The translations under genes and the position numbers were made by a program. The notes beneath the pieces were generated by a model. It made no database searches and had not been told where the DNA came from. It saw nothing but the letters and a program-made list of their open reading frames with translations. From an uncultured Christensenellaceae bacterium (GTDB taxonomy: Bacteria > Bacillota > Clostridia > Christensenellales > Pumilibacteraceae), in assembly GCA_910587455.1 (NCBI GenBank), contig CAJULK010000016.1, positions 1-33,003 on the forward strand: a stretch of DNA of 33,003 bases, written 5' to 3'. Shown here one piece after another: positions 6,465 through 13,321 of the stretch. The stretch's first letter is position 1. The number at the start of each line of letters is the position of its first letter.

Positions 6465-8486
6465 TTATTTATTTTCGCTCGGCTTTTTGGCTTGAACGTA
6501 AGAAACGATTAAATCCGCGCCCTGTTCGACGCCTATCGAACTGTCCACGCACAAATCATAGTTTTTACTGTCGCCCCATTTCTGCGCCGAGATATTTGCG
6601 TAATACGCCGCGCGCGCTTTATCGGAACGGCGCAAATTTATCTTTGCTTCTTCTTCGCTGTCGCCGTAAACTTCCATTATCCGTTTTACCCTGTATTCTT
6701 CGGGCGCATAGATATAAATTCTTACGACGTCTTTATAGTATCGCAGAACATAGTCGGCGGCTCTGCCCACTATCACGCAACTGCCGTTATCGGCAATTTT
6801 ACGGATAATTTTGTCTTGCGCCGTTATAGCCTGCTGCACAACTTCGCAACTCAAATACAAACTACGCAACACGTCGGGCGAGTTGGCGTTTATATCCGAA
6901 ATAAATTCTTTGTCAAGACCGCTTTCCTGTGCGGCAAGCGCGGTCATTTCTTTGTAATAGAACGGTATTCCCAACTTCTCCGCAACAATCTTGCCTATTT
7001 GTTTATCCGACGAGCCGTGCTGACGCGCTATCGTTATAATAACGCCATCTTTCGACGGTTTGATAACCGTACCGTCTTGCCCGTTCGTTGCGCTACTTTT
7101 TGCCGCCATTTTCTTAATACCTATAAAGAATGCAACCGTAAGTCCTGCCGTTACGAGCATTGCAAGTAAATCGGCTATCGGCGCAGACACCAAAATCCCG
7201 TTTACACCGTAGAAAATAGGCAATACGCAAATGAGCGGAACAAAACAGATAATATCCCTTATCAGCGACGCAAGAACGGCGAATATGGGTTTGCCGACAG
7301 CCTGAAAGAAAATAGAGGACATTTTTATTGTGCACGTAAAAGTAACGAGTGCAAGGAAGATGCGGAACGTCTTGCGGGCAAATTCCCAATAGTCGTCGGG
7401 ATTGGGAATATTGGTAGGTTTACCGAAAATACTCACGACGGCGTCCGGCGCAGCTTCGAATAATACGGTCGATATAAGCCCTACCGCCACCGTGCATAAC
7501 AATATAGCGCGATATAACTTTTTAACTCTTACAAAATTTTTGGCGCCCATGTTATAGCCTATAATAGGCTGACAGCCGAGCACGATACCCACAACGATAT
7601 TGATAACAACCGTAAACACCTTGCTTTCGATCCCTATCACGGCGATCGGTATGTCCGCGCCGTATTTGGACATAGACCCGTATTTTACAAGCATTATATT
7701 GCACACAAGCGAAATTACGACTATCGTCATTTGCGTTATGAGCGATGACAGTCCGAGCTTAAACGCTTCGATATAAACTCTGAAATTAGGTATCAGGCTC
7801 TTGAATTTAAGCCTGAATGTCTTGGTGCGGAAAAGATAAACAACCGAGATCGCAAACGAAACGATCTGCCCGATCACCGTCGCCCACGCCGCGCCGGACA
7901 TCCCCCATTTGCATAAGAAAATAAATACGGGATCGAGAATAATATTTACCGCTGCGCCTGCGAGCATGGAGAACATCGACCACGCAGGACTGCCGTCTGC
8001 ACGGACAACGGCGTTTATCATGTTCGACAACATATAAACGGGAAAAAATCCGAGAATGATATTGAAATACTCTACCGCATAGCCTATACTGTTTTCGGAC
8101 GCACCGAACAGCGTGAGAATTTGCGTTTTGAGCGGATAGAATATCGCAAGCAATACGACGCTTATTATCAATGTAAACGTCATTCCCGTGCCTACGCACT
8201 TGTGAATTTTATCGGTATCGCCTTTGCCCTGCTTAATGTTGATATATGCTGCCGAGCCGTCGCCGAAATACCACGCAAACCCCTGAGCTATAATGAATAT
8301 GGGAAAAACCACTCCCGTAGCGGCATTGCCGAGCGTCGAAAGTTCGCTGTTTCCGACGAAGATCTGATCGACTATGTTGTATAAAGCGCTCACCAAAAGA
8401 GACAGAACGCACGGTATGCAAAACTTGGCCATCAGTTTTGCTATTTTCTCTTTGCCCAAAAATTCCGAGCTTTGTTGTCTATCCAT
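6465..8486 (-). CDS. MATE efflux transporter fused to a cytidylate-kinase-like domain
   Basis: A 673-residue fusion. Residues 1 to about 450 are a complete twelve-helix MATE (MatE/NorM-type) antiporter, starting ...GKEKIAKLMAKFCIPCVLSLL and with repeated PAWSMFSMLAGAAVNIILDP-like loops. Such proteins expel cationic drugs or metabolites in exchange for Na+ or H+. After a polar linker, residues 481-673 match the cytidylate kinase-like family (VIITIARQHG, AEKLGIPFYYKEM, VIVGRAADYVL). That family usually has GSGGREIGK as its P-loop; here it reads GSSDKQIGK, so two glycines are lost and phosphotransfer may be impaired. GGAGG lies 6 nt upstream of the ATG. The leader holds a terminator-like hairpin and a hairpin over the ribosome binding site. 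The Cys/His protein follows. The fusion suggests that a nucleotide or similar ligand gates export (inference). Confidence 0.9.
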   Translation of the reverse strand: MDRQQSSEFLGKEKIAKLMAKFCIPCVLSLLVSALYNIVDQIFVGNSELSTLGNAATGVVFPIFIIAQGFAWYFGDGSAAYINIKQGKGDTDKIHKCVGTGMTFTLIISVVLLAIFYPLKTQILTLFGASENSIGYAVEYFNIILGFFPVYMLSNMINAVVRADGSPAWSMFSMLAGAAVNIILDPVFIFLCKWGMSGAAWATVIGQIVSFAISVVYLFRTKTFRLKFKSLIPNFRVYIEAFKLGLSSLITQMTIVVISLVCNIMLVKYGSMSKYGADIPIAVIGIESKVFTVVINIVVGIVLGCQPIIGYNMGAKNFVRVKKLYRAILLCTVAVGLISTVLFEAAPDAVVSIFGKPTNIPNPDDYWEFARKTFRIFLALVTFTCTIKMSSIFFQAVGKPIFAVLASLIRDIICFVPLICVLPIFYGVNGILVSAPIADLLAMLVTAGLTVAFFIGIKKMAAKSSATNGQDGTVIKPSKDGVIITIARQHGSSDKQIGKIVAEKLGIPFYYKEMTALAAQESGLDKEFISDINANSPDVLRSLYLSCEVVQQAITAQDKIIRKIADNGSCVIVGRAADYVLRYYKDVVRIYIYAPEEYRVKRIMEVYGDSEEEAKINLRRSDKARAAYYANISAQKWGDSKNYDLCVDSSIGVEQGADLIVSYVQAKKPSENK

Positions 8487-8492
8487 AAAATC

Positions 8493-8524
8493 CTCCGATA
8501 AAACGATTTTCGTCTTTGTCGGAG
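8493..8524 (-). promoter_or_regulatory. Hairpin that can sequester the MATE ribosome binding site
   Basis: In the minus-strand mRNA CTCCGA pairs with TCGGAG, and the latter is the Shine-Dalgarno itself. An inner ACGA/TCGT stem (8513-8503) adds stability. Translation of the fusion would then depend on opening the hairpin. Confidence 0.5.
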
Positions 8525-8554
8525 TAAAGAGCGCCTGAAACCTGCGAAGAACAT

Positions 8555-8590
8555 AAAAAACGGCATAGAATTCGTCGAAATTCTACGCCG
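8555..8590 (-). terminator. Terminator or attenuator hairpin in the MATE leader
   Basis: On the minus strand a 12-bp stem (CGGCGTAGAATT/AATTCTATGCCG, one G-U, 6-nt loop) is followed by six T. It lies between the only recognisable promoter (8614-8642) and the gene, about 17 nt after the predicted start. Confidence 0.75.
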
Positions 8591-8613
8591 TGATGTGCTG
8601 TTCAACAATATGT

Positions 8614-8642
8614 ATTTTAACAATTTTCGAACCGTTTGTCAA
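8614..8642 (-). promoter_or_regulatory. Promoter of the MATE operon
   Basis: On the minus strand TTGACA (8642-8637), a 17-nt spacer and TAAAAT (8619-8614), with a predicted start near 8607 and a leader of about 120 nt. Confidence 0.7.
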
Positions 8643-8692
8643 ACGATTTTTTACTTGCGCAAAAAACAAACGCATATCGTTCGGCATGAAAC

Positions 8693-8738
8693 AAAAAAAA
8701 ACAAAACACTCCCGAATCGACTTCGCAGAGTGTTTTGT
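8693..8738 (-). terminator. Terminator of the tRNA-Thr gene
   Basis: On the minus strand the 11-bp stem ACAAAACACTC/GAGTGTTTTGT is followed by an eight-T run, about 25 nt downstream of tRNA-Thr. Confidence 0.88.
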
Positions 8739-8763
8739 CCGACGTTTTTATACGTTCTTGATA

Positions 8764-8839
8764 TGGAGCCGAAGATGGGACTTGAACCCGCAACCTACTG
8801 ATTACAAGTCAGTTGCTCTACCGATTGAGCTACTTCGGC
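8764..8839 (-). tRNA. tRNA-Thr (anticodon TGT)
   Basis: A 76-nt cloverleaf. The acceptor stem is GCCGAAG/CTTCGGC, the anticodon loop CTTGTAA, the T-loop TTCAAGT, and CCA is encoded. It has its own promoter (8850-8878) and terminator. Confidence 0.96.
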
Positions 8840-8849
8840 AAACAATTTA

Positions 8850-8878
8850 AGTATACATGATTATCTCGGAATTGGCAA
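8850..8878 (-). promoter_or_regulatory. Promoter of tRNA-Thr
   Basis: On the minus strand TTGCCA (8878-8873), a 17-nt spacer and TATACT (8855-8850), 10 nt before the tRNA. Confidence 0.65.
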
Positions 8879-8963
8879 GCGTTTTTATCGTCTTTACCGC
8901 TTTTTGTTAGCCTTGATTTTCGTATTCAAACGGTTCGACCTACCGACCTTAACCGTAATAAAG

Positions 8964-8985
8964 AAAAAAACCGACGTTAAGTCGG
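8964..8985 (-). terminator. Terminator of the CAT-Asp-Phe tRNA cluster
   Basis: On the minus strand CCGAC/GTCGG with a 5-nt loop, followed by seven T. It lies downstream of tRNA-Phe and separates it from tRNA-Thr. Confidence 0.8.
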
Positions 8986-9044
8986 CTTAAATCCGCTATT
9001 TATTCCACAATCACATCATTAAACCGTACGGCTCAAAAAAATTG

Positions 9045-9120
9045 TGGTGCCTCGGGGCGGAATCGAACCACCGACACAGGGATTTTCAGTCCCTTGCTCT
9101 ACCGACTGAGCTACCGAGGC
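9045..9120 (-). tRNA. tRNA-Phe (anticodon GAA)
   Basis: A 76-nt cloverleaf with acceptor GCCTCGG/CCGAGGC, anticodon loop CTGAAAA, discriminator A and encoded CCA. It is the third gene of the three-tRNA transcript. Confidence 0.96.
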
Positions 9121-9126
9121 AAAGAT

Positions 9127-9203
9127 TGGCGACCCGGAAGGGACTTGAACCCTCGACCTCCAGCGTGACAGGCTGGCGTACTAACCAACTGTACTACCGG
9201 GCC
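9127..9203 (-). tRNA. tRNA-Asp (anticodon GTC)
   Basis: A 77-nt cloverleaf with acceptor GGCCCGG/CCGGGTC (one G-U), anticodon loop CTGTCAC, discriminator G as expected for Asp, and encoded CCA. It lies 6 nt from tRNA-Phe. Confidence 0.96.
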
Positions 9204-9206
9204 ACA

Positions 9207-9283
9207 TGGTGGACCTTCAGGGACTTGAACCCCGGACAAACCGGTTATGAGCCGGTTGCTCTAACCAACTGAGCTAAAGGTCC
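9207..9283 (-). tRNA. tRNA with anticodon CAT (elongator Met, or Ile2)
   Basis: A 77-nt cloverleaf with acceptor GGACCTT/AAGGTCC, anticodon loop CTCATAA, discriminator A and encoded CCA. The paired acceptor end and the anticodon stem exclude an initiator. Elongator Met and lysidine-modified Ile2 cannot be separated by eye. Confidence 0.9.
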
Positions 9284-9307
9284 CTGAGCTACTCAAATAG
9301 CTTACTT

Positions 9308-9336
9308 AATATACTACATGATTTCGGTTTTGTCAA
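9308..9336 (-). promoter_or_regulatory. Promoter of the CAT-Asp-Phe tRNA cluster
   Basis: On the minus strand TTGACA (9336-9331), a 17-nt spacer and TATATT (9313-9308), 24 nt before the first tRNA. Between here and the tRNA-Lys promoter (9337-9490) I see only AT-rich sequence and no gene. Confidence 0.75.
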
Positions 9337-9490
9337 CAAAAATAACTATGTTTTACGCATGATTTTTAATTTTTTTCATTTTTTTATAATGCATGCTTCC
9401 ACCCTGTCGGATCGTACATTCTTGCGGTTGGGTTTACTCGATACTCTGTCGAAAATAACAAATAAAATATATACAACAGCCGAAAAATCC

Positions 9491-9519
9491 TTGACAACAT
9501 ACGTCTTATGTGTTAATAT
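9491..9519 (+). promoter_or_regulatory. Promoter of tRNA-Lys
   Basis: TTGACA (9491-9496), a 17-nt spacer and TAATAT (9514-9519), 15 nt before the tRNA. Confidence 0.75.
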
Positions 9520-9534
9520 AACACTGTTCGTCAA

Positions 9535-9610
9535 GCACCCTTAGCTCAGTTGGTAGAGCAACTGACTCTTAATCAGTGGGTCCAGAGTTCGAGTCTCTGA
9601 GGGTGTACCA
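9535..9610 (+). tRNA. tRNA-Lys (anticodon CTT)
   Basis: A 76-nt cloverleaf. The acceptor is GCACCCT/AGGGTGT with a G-U first pair, the anticodon loop CTCTTAA, the T-loop TTCGAGT, and CCA is encoded. It is a single-gene unit with its own promoter and terminator. Confidence 0.95.
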
Positions 9611-9646
9611 AAGAGCTGTCGCATTTGCGGCAGCTCTTTACTTTTG
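9611..9646 (+). terminator. Terminator of tRNA-Lys
   Basis: The stem AAGAGCTG...CAGCTCTT contains an inner CGCA/TGCG stem and is followed by TACTTTTG. It starts right after the CCA end. Confidence 0.85.
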
Positions 9647-9692
9647 TCATAAATTCCATTATATTTAGAAAACAGCAAATCTACCGCACGTA

Positions 9693-9721
9693 TTGACTTA
9701 AATATAGAAGCGTGATATAAT
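9693..9721 (+). promoter_or_regulatory. Promoter of the PP-loop/EFR1 operon
   Basis: TTGACT (9693-9698), a 17-nt spacer and TATAAT (9716-9721), 22 nt before the ATG at 9744. Confidence 0.75.
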
Positions 9722-9743
9722 AATCGAAAAGCGCGGCAGGGTC

Positions 9744-11135
9744 ATGATGTATCATTTGCAAAACAGATGGAAACTCGAAAATAAACGATTGCGGTATTAC
9801 GGATTGCGCAACAAACCGCACATGTTCGAAAATTCCGTAAAGCTCTCGTCCGATCAAATGAATATCGTAAAAAAATTGCCGTGCGATCTTTCCGAAGCGG
9901 AAATCAAAACCGTAAAAAATCTTCTCGGCGCACAGATAGTCGATTCGACGCACGTCAAGCATGCGCCATATTCCCTTTCCGAAGCTACGTTCTGCAAAAA
10001 TTGCGTTGCGAACGATTTTATGATACCCGGTATCGAATTCGACGAAAACGGGCTGTGCCCCATATGCCAAACCGTCGAAGAAACGAAATTTCTCAAAAGC
10101 GTCGTTCCCGTCAAGAACACATTCGAAAGATCGAAAAAGTCGCGTTTCGACGTCGGCGTATTTTATACGGGCGGAAAAGACAGCACTTATTTGCTGTATT
10201 ATCTTTCCAAAGTGCTCGGTTTGAGAGTTTTGGCTATGACATGGGAAATCCCGTACATGTCCGAGTGTGCAAAAAAGAGTATCGACGGAGCAAAGAAATC
10301 GCTCGGTTCGGTAGAATTCATAAGCCGAAAAGTAGCCGACGACGATTTGAAAAAGATATACTCCTGTCTTTACGCACTCTCGGAAAATACTTGCGCCTGT
10401 CCTTCTCTCGCCTACGTGCTGTTCTATCCCGAGCTTGTCGCAAACAAAGTTCCGTACTTTGCGGCGGGAAACGAATCGGCGCAGCTCGTCGGTCTTTACT
10501 ACAATCATATGGCGCCGAAACTCGCATACTCTTTCGGCGATAATAAATTTCTGAATTTCCTCGTCAATGTAGGACGTATTCTGACGTTTCGCCCGCCGCT
10601 CAAAAGAGGACAGTTCCACACGCTCGCGACGATGAAACAGCTCGCATACGGCGACAATCCGCTCAAAAAAATTTCCGGTTACACAAACGCGCTCGTCGGC
10701 AACGTGACGACTGCAATACACGAAGTGCCCGAAATGGTAAAGCCGCTCAGGCGCGCCATACGCAGATCGTCGCGGAGCGGAAACATACCCGCATTCGTGC
10801 AAGTGGACTTCAACGACATATGCGGCGGCGTATACGATTGGAAAAAGATAAAGCGGACGATAATGACAGAGTGCGGCTGGGTCCCGCCCGACGAATTCGA
10901 CAAGGGCTTACATACTAGTTGCAAAATCGAAAAATGCAAGGAATATTCGCAGTTCAAACGCTTTTATGAAATGCGAAGCGATATGATCCCTTTCAGCGCG
11001 CTTGAAATTTCGCTCGCCTGCCGCGACGGCGCGATCACACGCGACGATGCGCTTGCCGAACTGAAAACATCGCTCGGCTTCTATTTGGAAGAAATACCCG
11101 AATGTGCGATAATGAAGGAATACATCGAAAAATGA
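9744..11135 (+). CDS. PP-loop (N-type ATP pyrophosphatase) enzyme, WbpG/PseA-like
   Basis: A 463-residue protein. The PP-loop TGGKDST (residues 142-148) marks the N-type ATP pyrophosphatases, which adenylate a carbonyl or tRNA base so that N or S can replace O. Before it, paired cysteines (CKNC at 84 and CPIC at 105, around the segment GIEFDENGLCPIC) resemble the zinc-binding start of WbpG/PseA sugar amidotransferases. A C-terminal CKIEKC motif adds further possible metal ligands. Residues 1-75 are not recognised. The stop overlaps the start of an EFR1 ferredoxin gene (ATGA), so a shared redox-dependent reaction is likely. No sugar-nucleotide or HisH/HisF-like partner is nearby, which weakens a strict WbpG reading. 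A thiolation or amidation role on an unknown substrate is inference. Two adjacent ATG codons (9744 and 9747) are possible starts. Confidence 0.82.
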   Translation: MMYHLQNRWKLENKRLRYYGLRNKPHMFENSVKLSSDQMNIVKKLPCDLSEAEIKTVKNLLGAQIVDSTHVKHAPYSLSEATFCKNCVANDFMIPGIEFDENGLCPICQTVEETKFLKSVVPVKNTFERSKKSRFDVGVFYTGGKDSTYLLYYLSKVLGLRVLAMTWEIPYMSECAKKSIDGAKKSLGSVEFISRKVADDDLKKIYSCLYALSENTCACPSLAYVLFYPELVANKVPYFAAGNESAQLVGLYYNHMAPKLAYSFGDNKFLNFLVNVGRILTFRPPLKRGQFHTLATMKQLAYGDNPLKKISGYTNALVGNVTTAIHEVPEMVKPLRRAIRRSSRSGNIPAFVQVDFNDICGGVYDWKKIKRTIMTECGWVPPDEFDKGLHTSCKIEKCKEYSQFKRFYEMRSDMIPFSALEISLACRDGAITRDDALAELKTSLGFYLEEIPECAIMKEYIEK

Positions 11136-11821
11136 ACGGCGTTTTATATCTTTCATACACAGGACAAAGCAAAAAGATCGCCGAGTATTTTGCCGAACGA
11201 ACGGGCTTCGATATCTTTGATATTTCCGATCCGCAAAGATCTGGACACTCGTTCGACACAGCGATATTTGTGTTTCCCGTACACTGTCAGAACATTCCCG
11301 AAAAGGCAAAATCGGCTCTCGAAAAACTATGCGCACGAAATCTCGTTATTGTCGCAACATACGGCAAAATGTGCTTCGGAAACGTTTTATACGAAATACG
11401 GCGCAGATACCGACACAATATCATTGCCGCCGCATACGTGCCCACAACACATTCATACTTAAAACACGACTGCGAATTTACAGATTTCGAAGGATTGACG
11501 CCAGTGATCGAAAAACTTAATGCCCCGTCGCCCGTCGAAATTCCGAGATCGTACAAGAATCCGTTTTCCGACATATTCAAAGGTTTACGCAGCCGAATCG
11601 GGGTCAAAATCCGAAAGAGCGCCGCCTGCGATAATTGCGGTCTGTGTGAAACCGCATGCGACTTCGGCGCGATAAAGAACGGCAAAACGAACGGGCGGTG
11701 CATAAGATGCCTTAAGTGCGTATCCAACTGCCCGTCGAACGCTTTGGAATTTTCGCTCGCCGCGCCCATGCGCATGTATCTCGGCAAAAAGAAAATCGAT
11801 CGCCTGATAATTTACGTATAA
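11132..11821 (+). CDS. EFR1-family flavodoxin-like/ferredoxin electron carrier
   Basis: A 229-residue protein. Residues 1 to about 135 are flavodoxin-like: an FMN phosphate-loop-like start (LSYTGQSKKIAEYF), FVFPVHCQNIPEKAK and VATYGKMCFGN. The C-terminal third is a two-cluster 4Fe-4S ferredoxin with cysteines at 166, 169, 172 and 176 and at 190, 193, 196 and 200, the last followed by proline. This is the EFR1 arrangement found widely in anaerobes, where it supplies low-potential electrons to unknown partners. I chose the ATG at 11132, which overlaps the PP-loop gene's TGA, because the frame upstream of it lies inside that gene. Translational coupling points to the PP-loop enzyme as its partner. 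Confidence 0.88.
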   Translation: MNGVLYLSYTGQSKKIAEYFAERTGFDIFDISDPQRSGHSFDTAIFVFPVHCQNIPEKAKSALEKLCARNLVIVATYGKMCFGNVLYEIRRRYRHNIIAAAYVPTTHSYLKHDCEFTDFEGLTPVIEKLNAPSPVEIPRSYKNPFSDIFKGLRSRIGVKIRKSAACDNCGLCETACDFGAIKNGKTNGRCIRCLKCVSNCPSNALEFSLAAPMRMYLGKKKIDRLIIYV

Positions 11822-11852
11822 CGGCGCTTCAGACAACGAAGGTAACGACATA

Positions 11853-12362
11853 ATGACTGAGACGGTAAGAAAAGCAACTCACGACGAAGTTCCGCCGCTC
11901 ATAGACGAAAACTGCGACAAACTTGTTTTAGGCTCTATGCTCTCGCCTAAATCTGCCGAGGCGCGGTTCTACTACGCTCACCCGCAAAACAGGTTTTGGA
12001 CGGTGCTCGCCCGCGTGTTCGGCACAGAGCCGAGTACCGATTCGGAACGCCGAAAGGATTTGGCTCTCTCCAACAGGATCGCGTTATGGGACGTCGCGGC
12101 AAGCTGCGACATATTCGGTGCAGCCGACAATACAATAAAGAACGTCGAATACAACGATATTATAGGACTTATATCCGAATATCCCAAGCTGACCAGAATA
12201 TTTACGACGGGCGGAAAAGCTCACGAACTTTTAATGCGGTACAACAAGGCGGCTAAAAACGAAGTGATAGCGCGCGCGGTGCGTCTGCCGTCCACAAGCC
12301 CGCTCAACTGCGGCACATCGCTCGATAAACTGATAGCCGCGTATTCCGTTCTCCGTTACTGA
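11853..12362 (+). CDS. DNA-deoxyinosine (hypoxanthine) glycosylase, uracil-DNA glycosylase superfamily
   Basis: A 169-residue protein. Motif 1 is GSMLSPKSAEARFYYAHP (from residue 27) with NRFW just after, and the C-terminal loop is LPSTSPLN (about residue 144). This pair is typical of family 6 (HDG) glycosylases, which excise hypoxanthine formed by adenine deamination. ALWDVAASCDIFGAADNTI also fits the family. GAAGG lies about 9 nt before the ATG. It follows the EFR1 gene by 31 nt and may share its transcript, though the functions look unrelated. Length matches single-domain family members. Confidence 0.88.
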   Translation: MTETVRKATHDEVPPLIDENCDKLVLGSMLSPKSAEARFYYAHPQNRFWTVLARVFGTEPSTDSERRKDLALSNRIALWDVAASCDIFGAADNTIKNVEYNDIIGLISEYPKLTRIFTTGGKAHELLMRYNKAAKNEVIARAVRLPSTSPLNCGTSLDKLIAAYSVLRY

Positions 12363-12390
12363 CGGCGGCATGATCCGTTGCCTGCAAAAT

Positions 12391-12427
12391 AATTAAACGC
12401 CGTTGGTTTTTATAACGGCGTTTAATT
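12391..12427. terminator. Bidirectional terminator between convergent genes
   Basis: A perfect 14-bp stem (AATTAAACGCCGTT/AACGGCGTTTAATT) with a 9-nt loop and AT-rich flanks on both sides. It sits between the glycosylase (plus) and the Mrp gene (minus). Confidence 0.88.
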
Positions 12428-12437
12428 ATTTATGCTT

Positions 12438-13271
12438 TTAATGAGATTCGGTCACAGGCAGTCCGCTTTCGATAATATCGACCGCCGAATCGACGTAATG
12501 CACGTCGAGCGACTCGATTTTTCCGCCGTCTGCGGCTTGAACGATTTTTTTATCGTACGGTATTTCGGCAAGTATGGGAATACCGAATTTTTGCGCTACT
12601 GCGGATATTGCGGTGCTTGTACCGAACATGTCGATACGTTCGCCGCAATGCGGACACGCAACGTAACTCATATTCACCACGAGTCCGAGCACGGGTATCT
12701 TCATCATATTAGCCATGTTGACCGCTTTTTCGACTATCATGGAAACGAGTTCCTGCGGCGTTGCCACCACTACTATTCCGTCCACCTTTACCGATTGAAA
12801 CACCGTGAGCGGCACGTCGCCCGTGCCCGGAGGACAGTCGATAAACATGTAGTCCACATCGCCCCACACCACGTCCGTCCAAAACTGTTTCACCATGCCC
12901 GCTATTATCGGACCGCGCCATACTATCGGGTCGGTATCGTGCTCGAGCAAAAGATTCGACGATATCAATCGCGTTCCGGCAGGCGTTTCCGCAGGATATA
13001 TTCCGAGCTCATCGCCCGTAACATTTCCGCTCACACCGAACATCTTCGGCACCGAAGCGCCCGTTATATCGGCGTCGAGCACTGCGCACGTGTGCCCCTT
13101 TTTACTCATACCCGTAGTAAGAAGCGCGGTGACGGCGGATTTACCCACGCCGCCTTTCCCGCTCACTACCGCGACTACTCGCTTAATACGCGACAGCGAA
13201 TTGGTTTTTTCGGTAACGGGCGCGTCGCACTTTTCGGTACATTCGTTACAGTTATGATTACATTCACTCAT
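12438..13271 (-). CDS. Mrp/Nbp35 (ApbC) family iron-sulfur cluster carrier ATPase
   Basis: A 277-residue protein. It has the deviant Walker A SGKGGVGKS (about residues 37-45) and switch motifs DADITGASVPK and DCPPGTGD, as in the SIMIBI Mrp/Nbp35 group that carries 4Fe-4S clusters to apoproteins. The C-terminal cluster-bridging pair CPHC is present (about residue 208). The N-terminus CNHNCNECTEKC adds a second cysteine cluster, like eukaryotic Nbp35 rather than E. coli Mrp. The DUF59 domain of many Mrp proteins is absent. The ATG at 13271 has GGAG about 11 nt upstream and lies 50 nt after the ligase-like gene, so read-through is possible. Confidence 0.92.
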   Translation of the reverse strand: MSECNHNCNECTEKCDAPVTEKTNSLSRIKRVVAVVSGKGGVGKSAVTALLTTGMSKKGHTCAVLDADITGASVPKMFGVSGNVTGDELGIYPAETPAGTRLISSNLLLEHDTDPIVWRGPIIAGMVKQFWTDVVWGDVDYMFIDCPPGTGDVPLTVFQSVKVDGIVVVATPQELVSMIVEKAVNMANMMKIPVLGLVVNMSYVACPHCGERIDMFGTSTAISAVAQKFGIPILAEIPYDKKIVQAADGGKIESLDVHYVDSAVDIIESGLPVTESH

Positions 13272-13321
13272 TATATTTTGTTCTCCGATCTGAAAAATTT
13301 TTAATGATTGGGAAATCCGTC

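Noticed and set aside
8487..8607. A known riboswitch class (guanidine, yybP-ykoY or similar) in the MATE leader
   Set aside because: The hairpins are real, but I could not match conserved core sequences of any known class, and the segment before the first hairpin is too short for an aptamer.
8764..9610. The tRNA cluster as a second integration site
   Set aside because: All five tRNAs are complete with their own promoters and terminators, and no integrase or repeated tRNA fragment adjoins them.
9681..10802. A 373-residue open frame on the minus strand opposite the PP-loop gene
   Set aside because: It is antisense to a gene with clear motifs, has a composition without any recognisable domain and no ribosome binding site.
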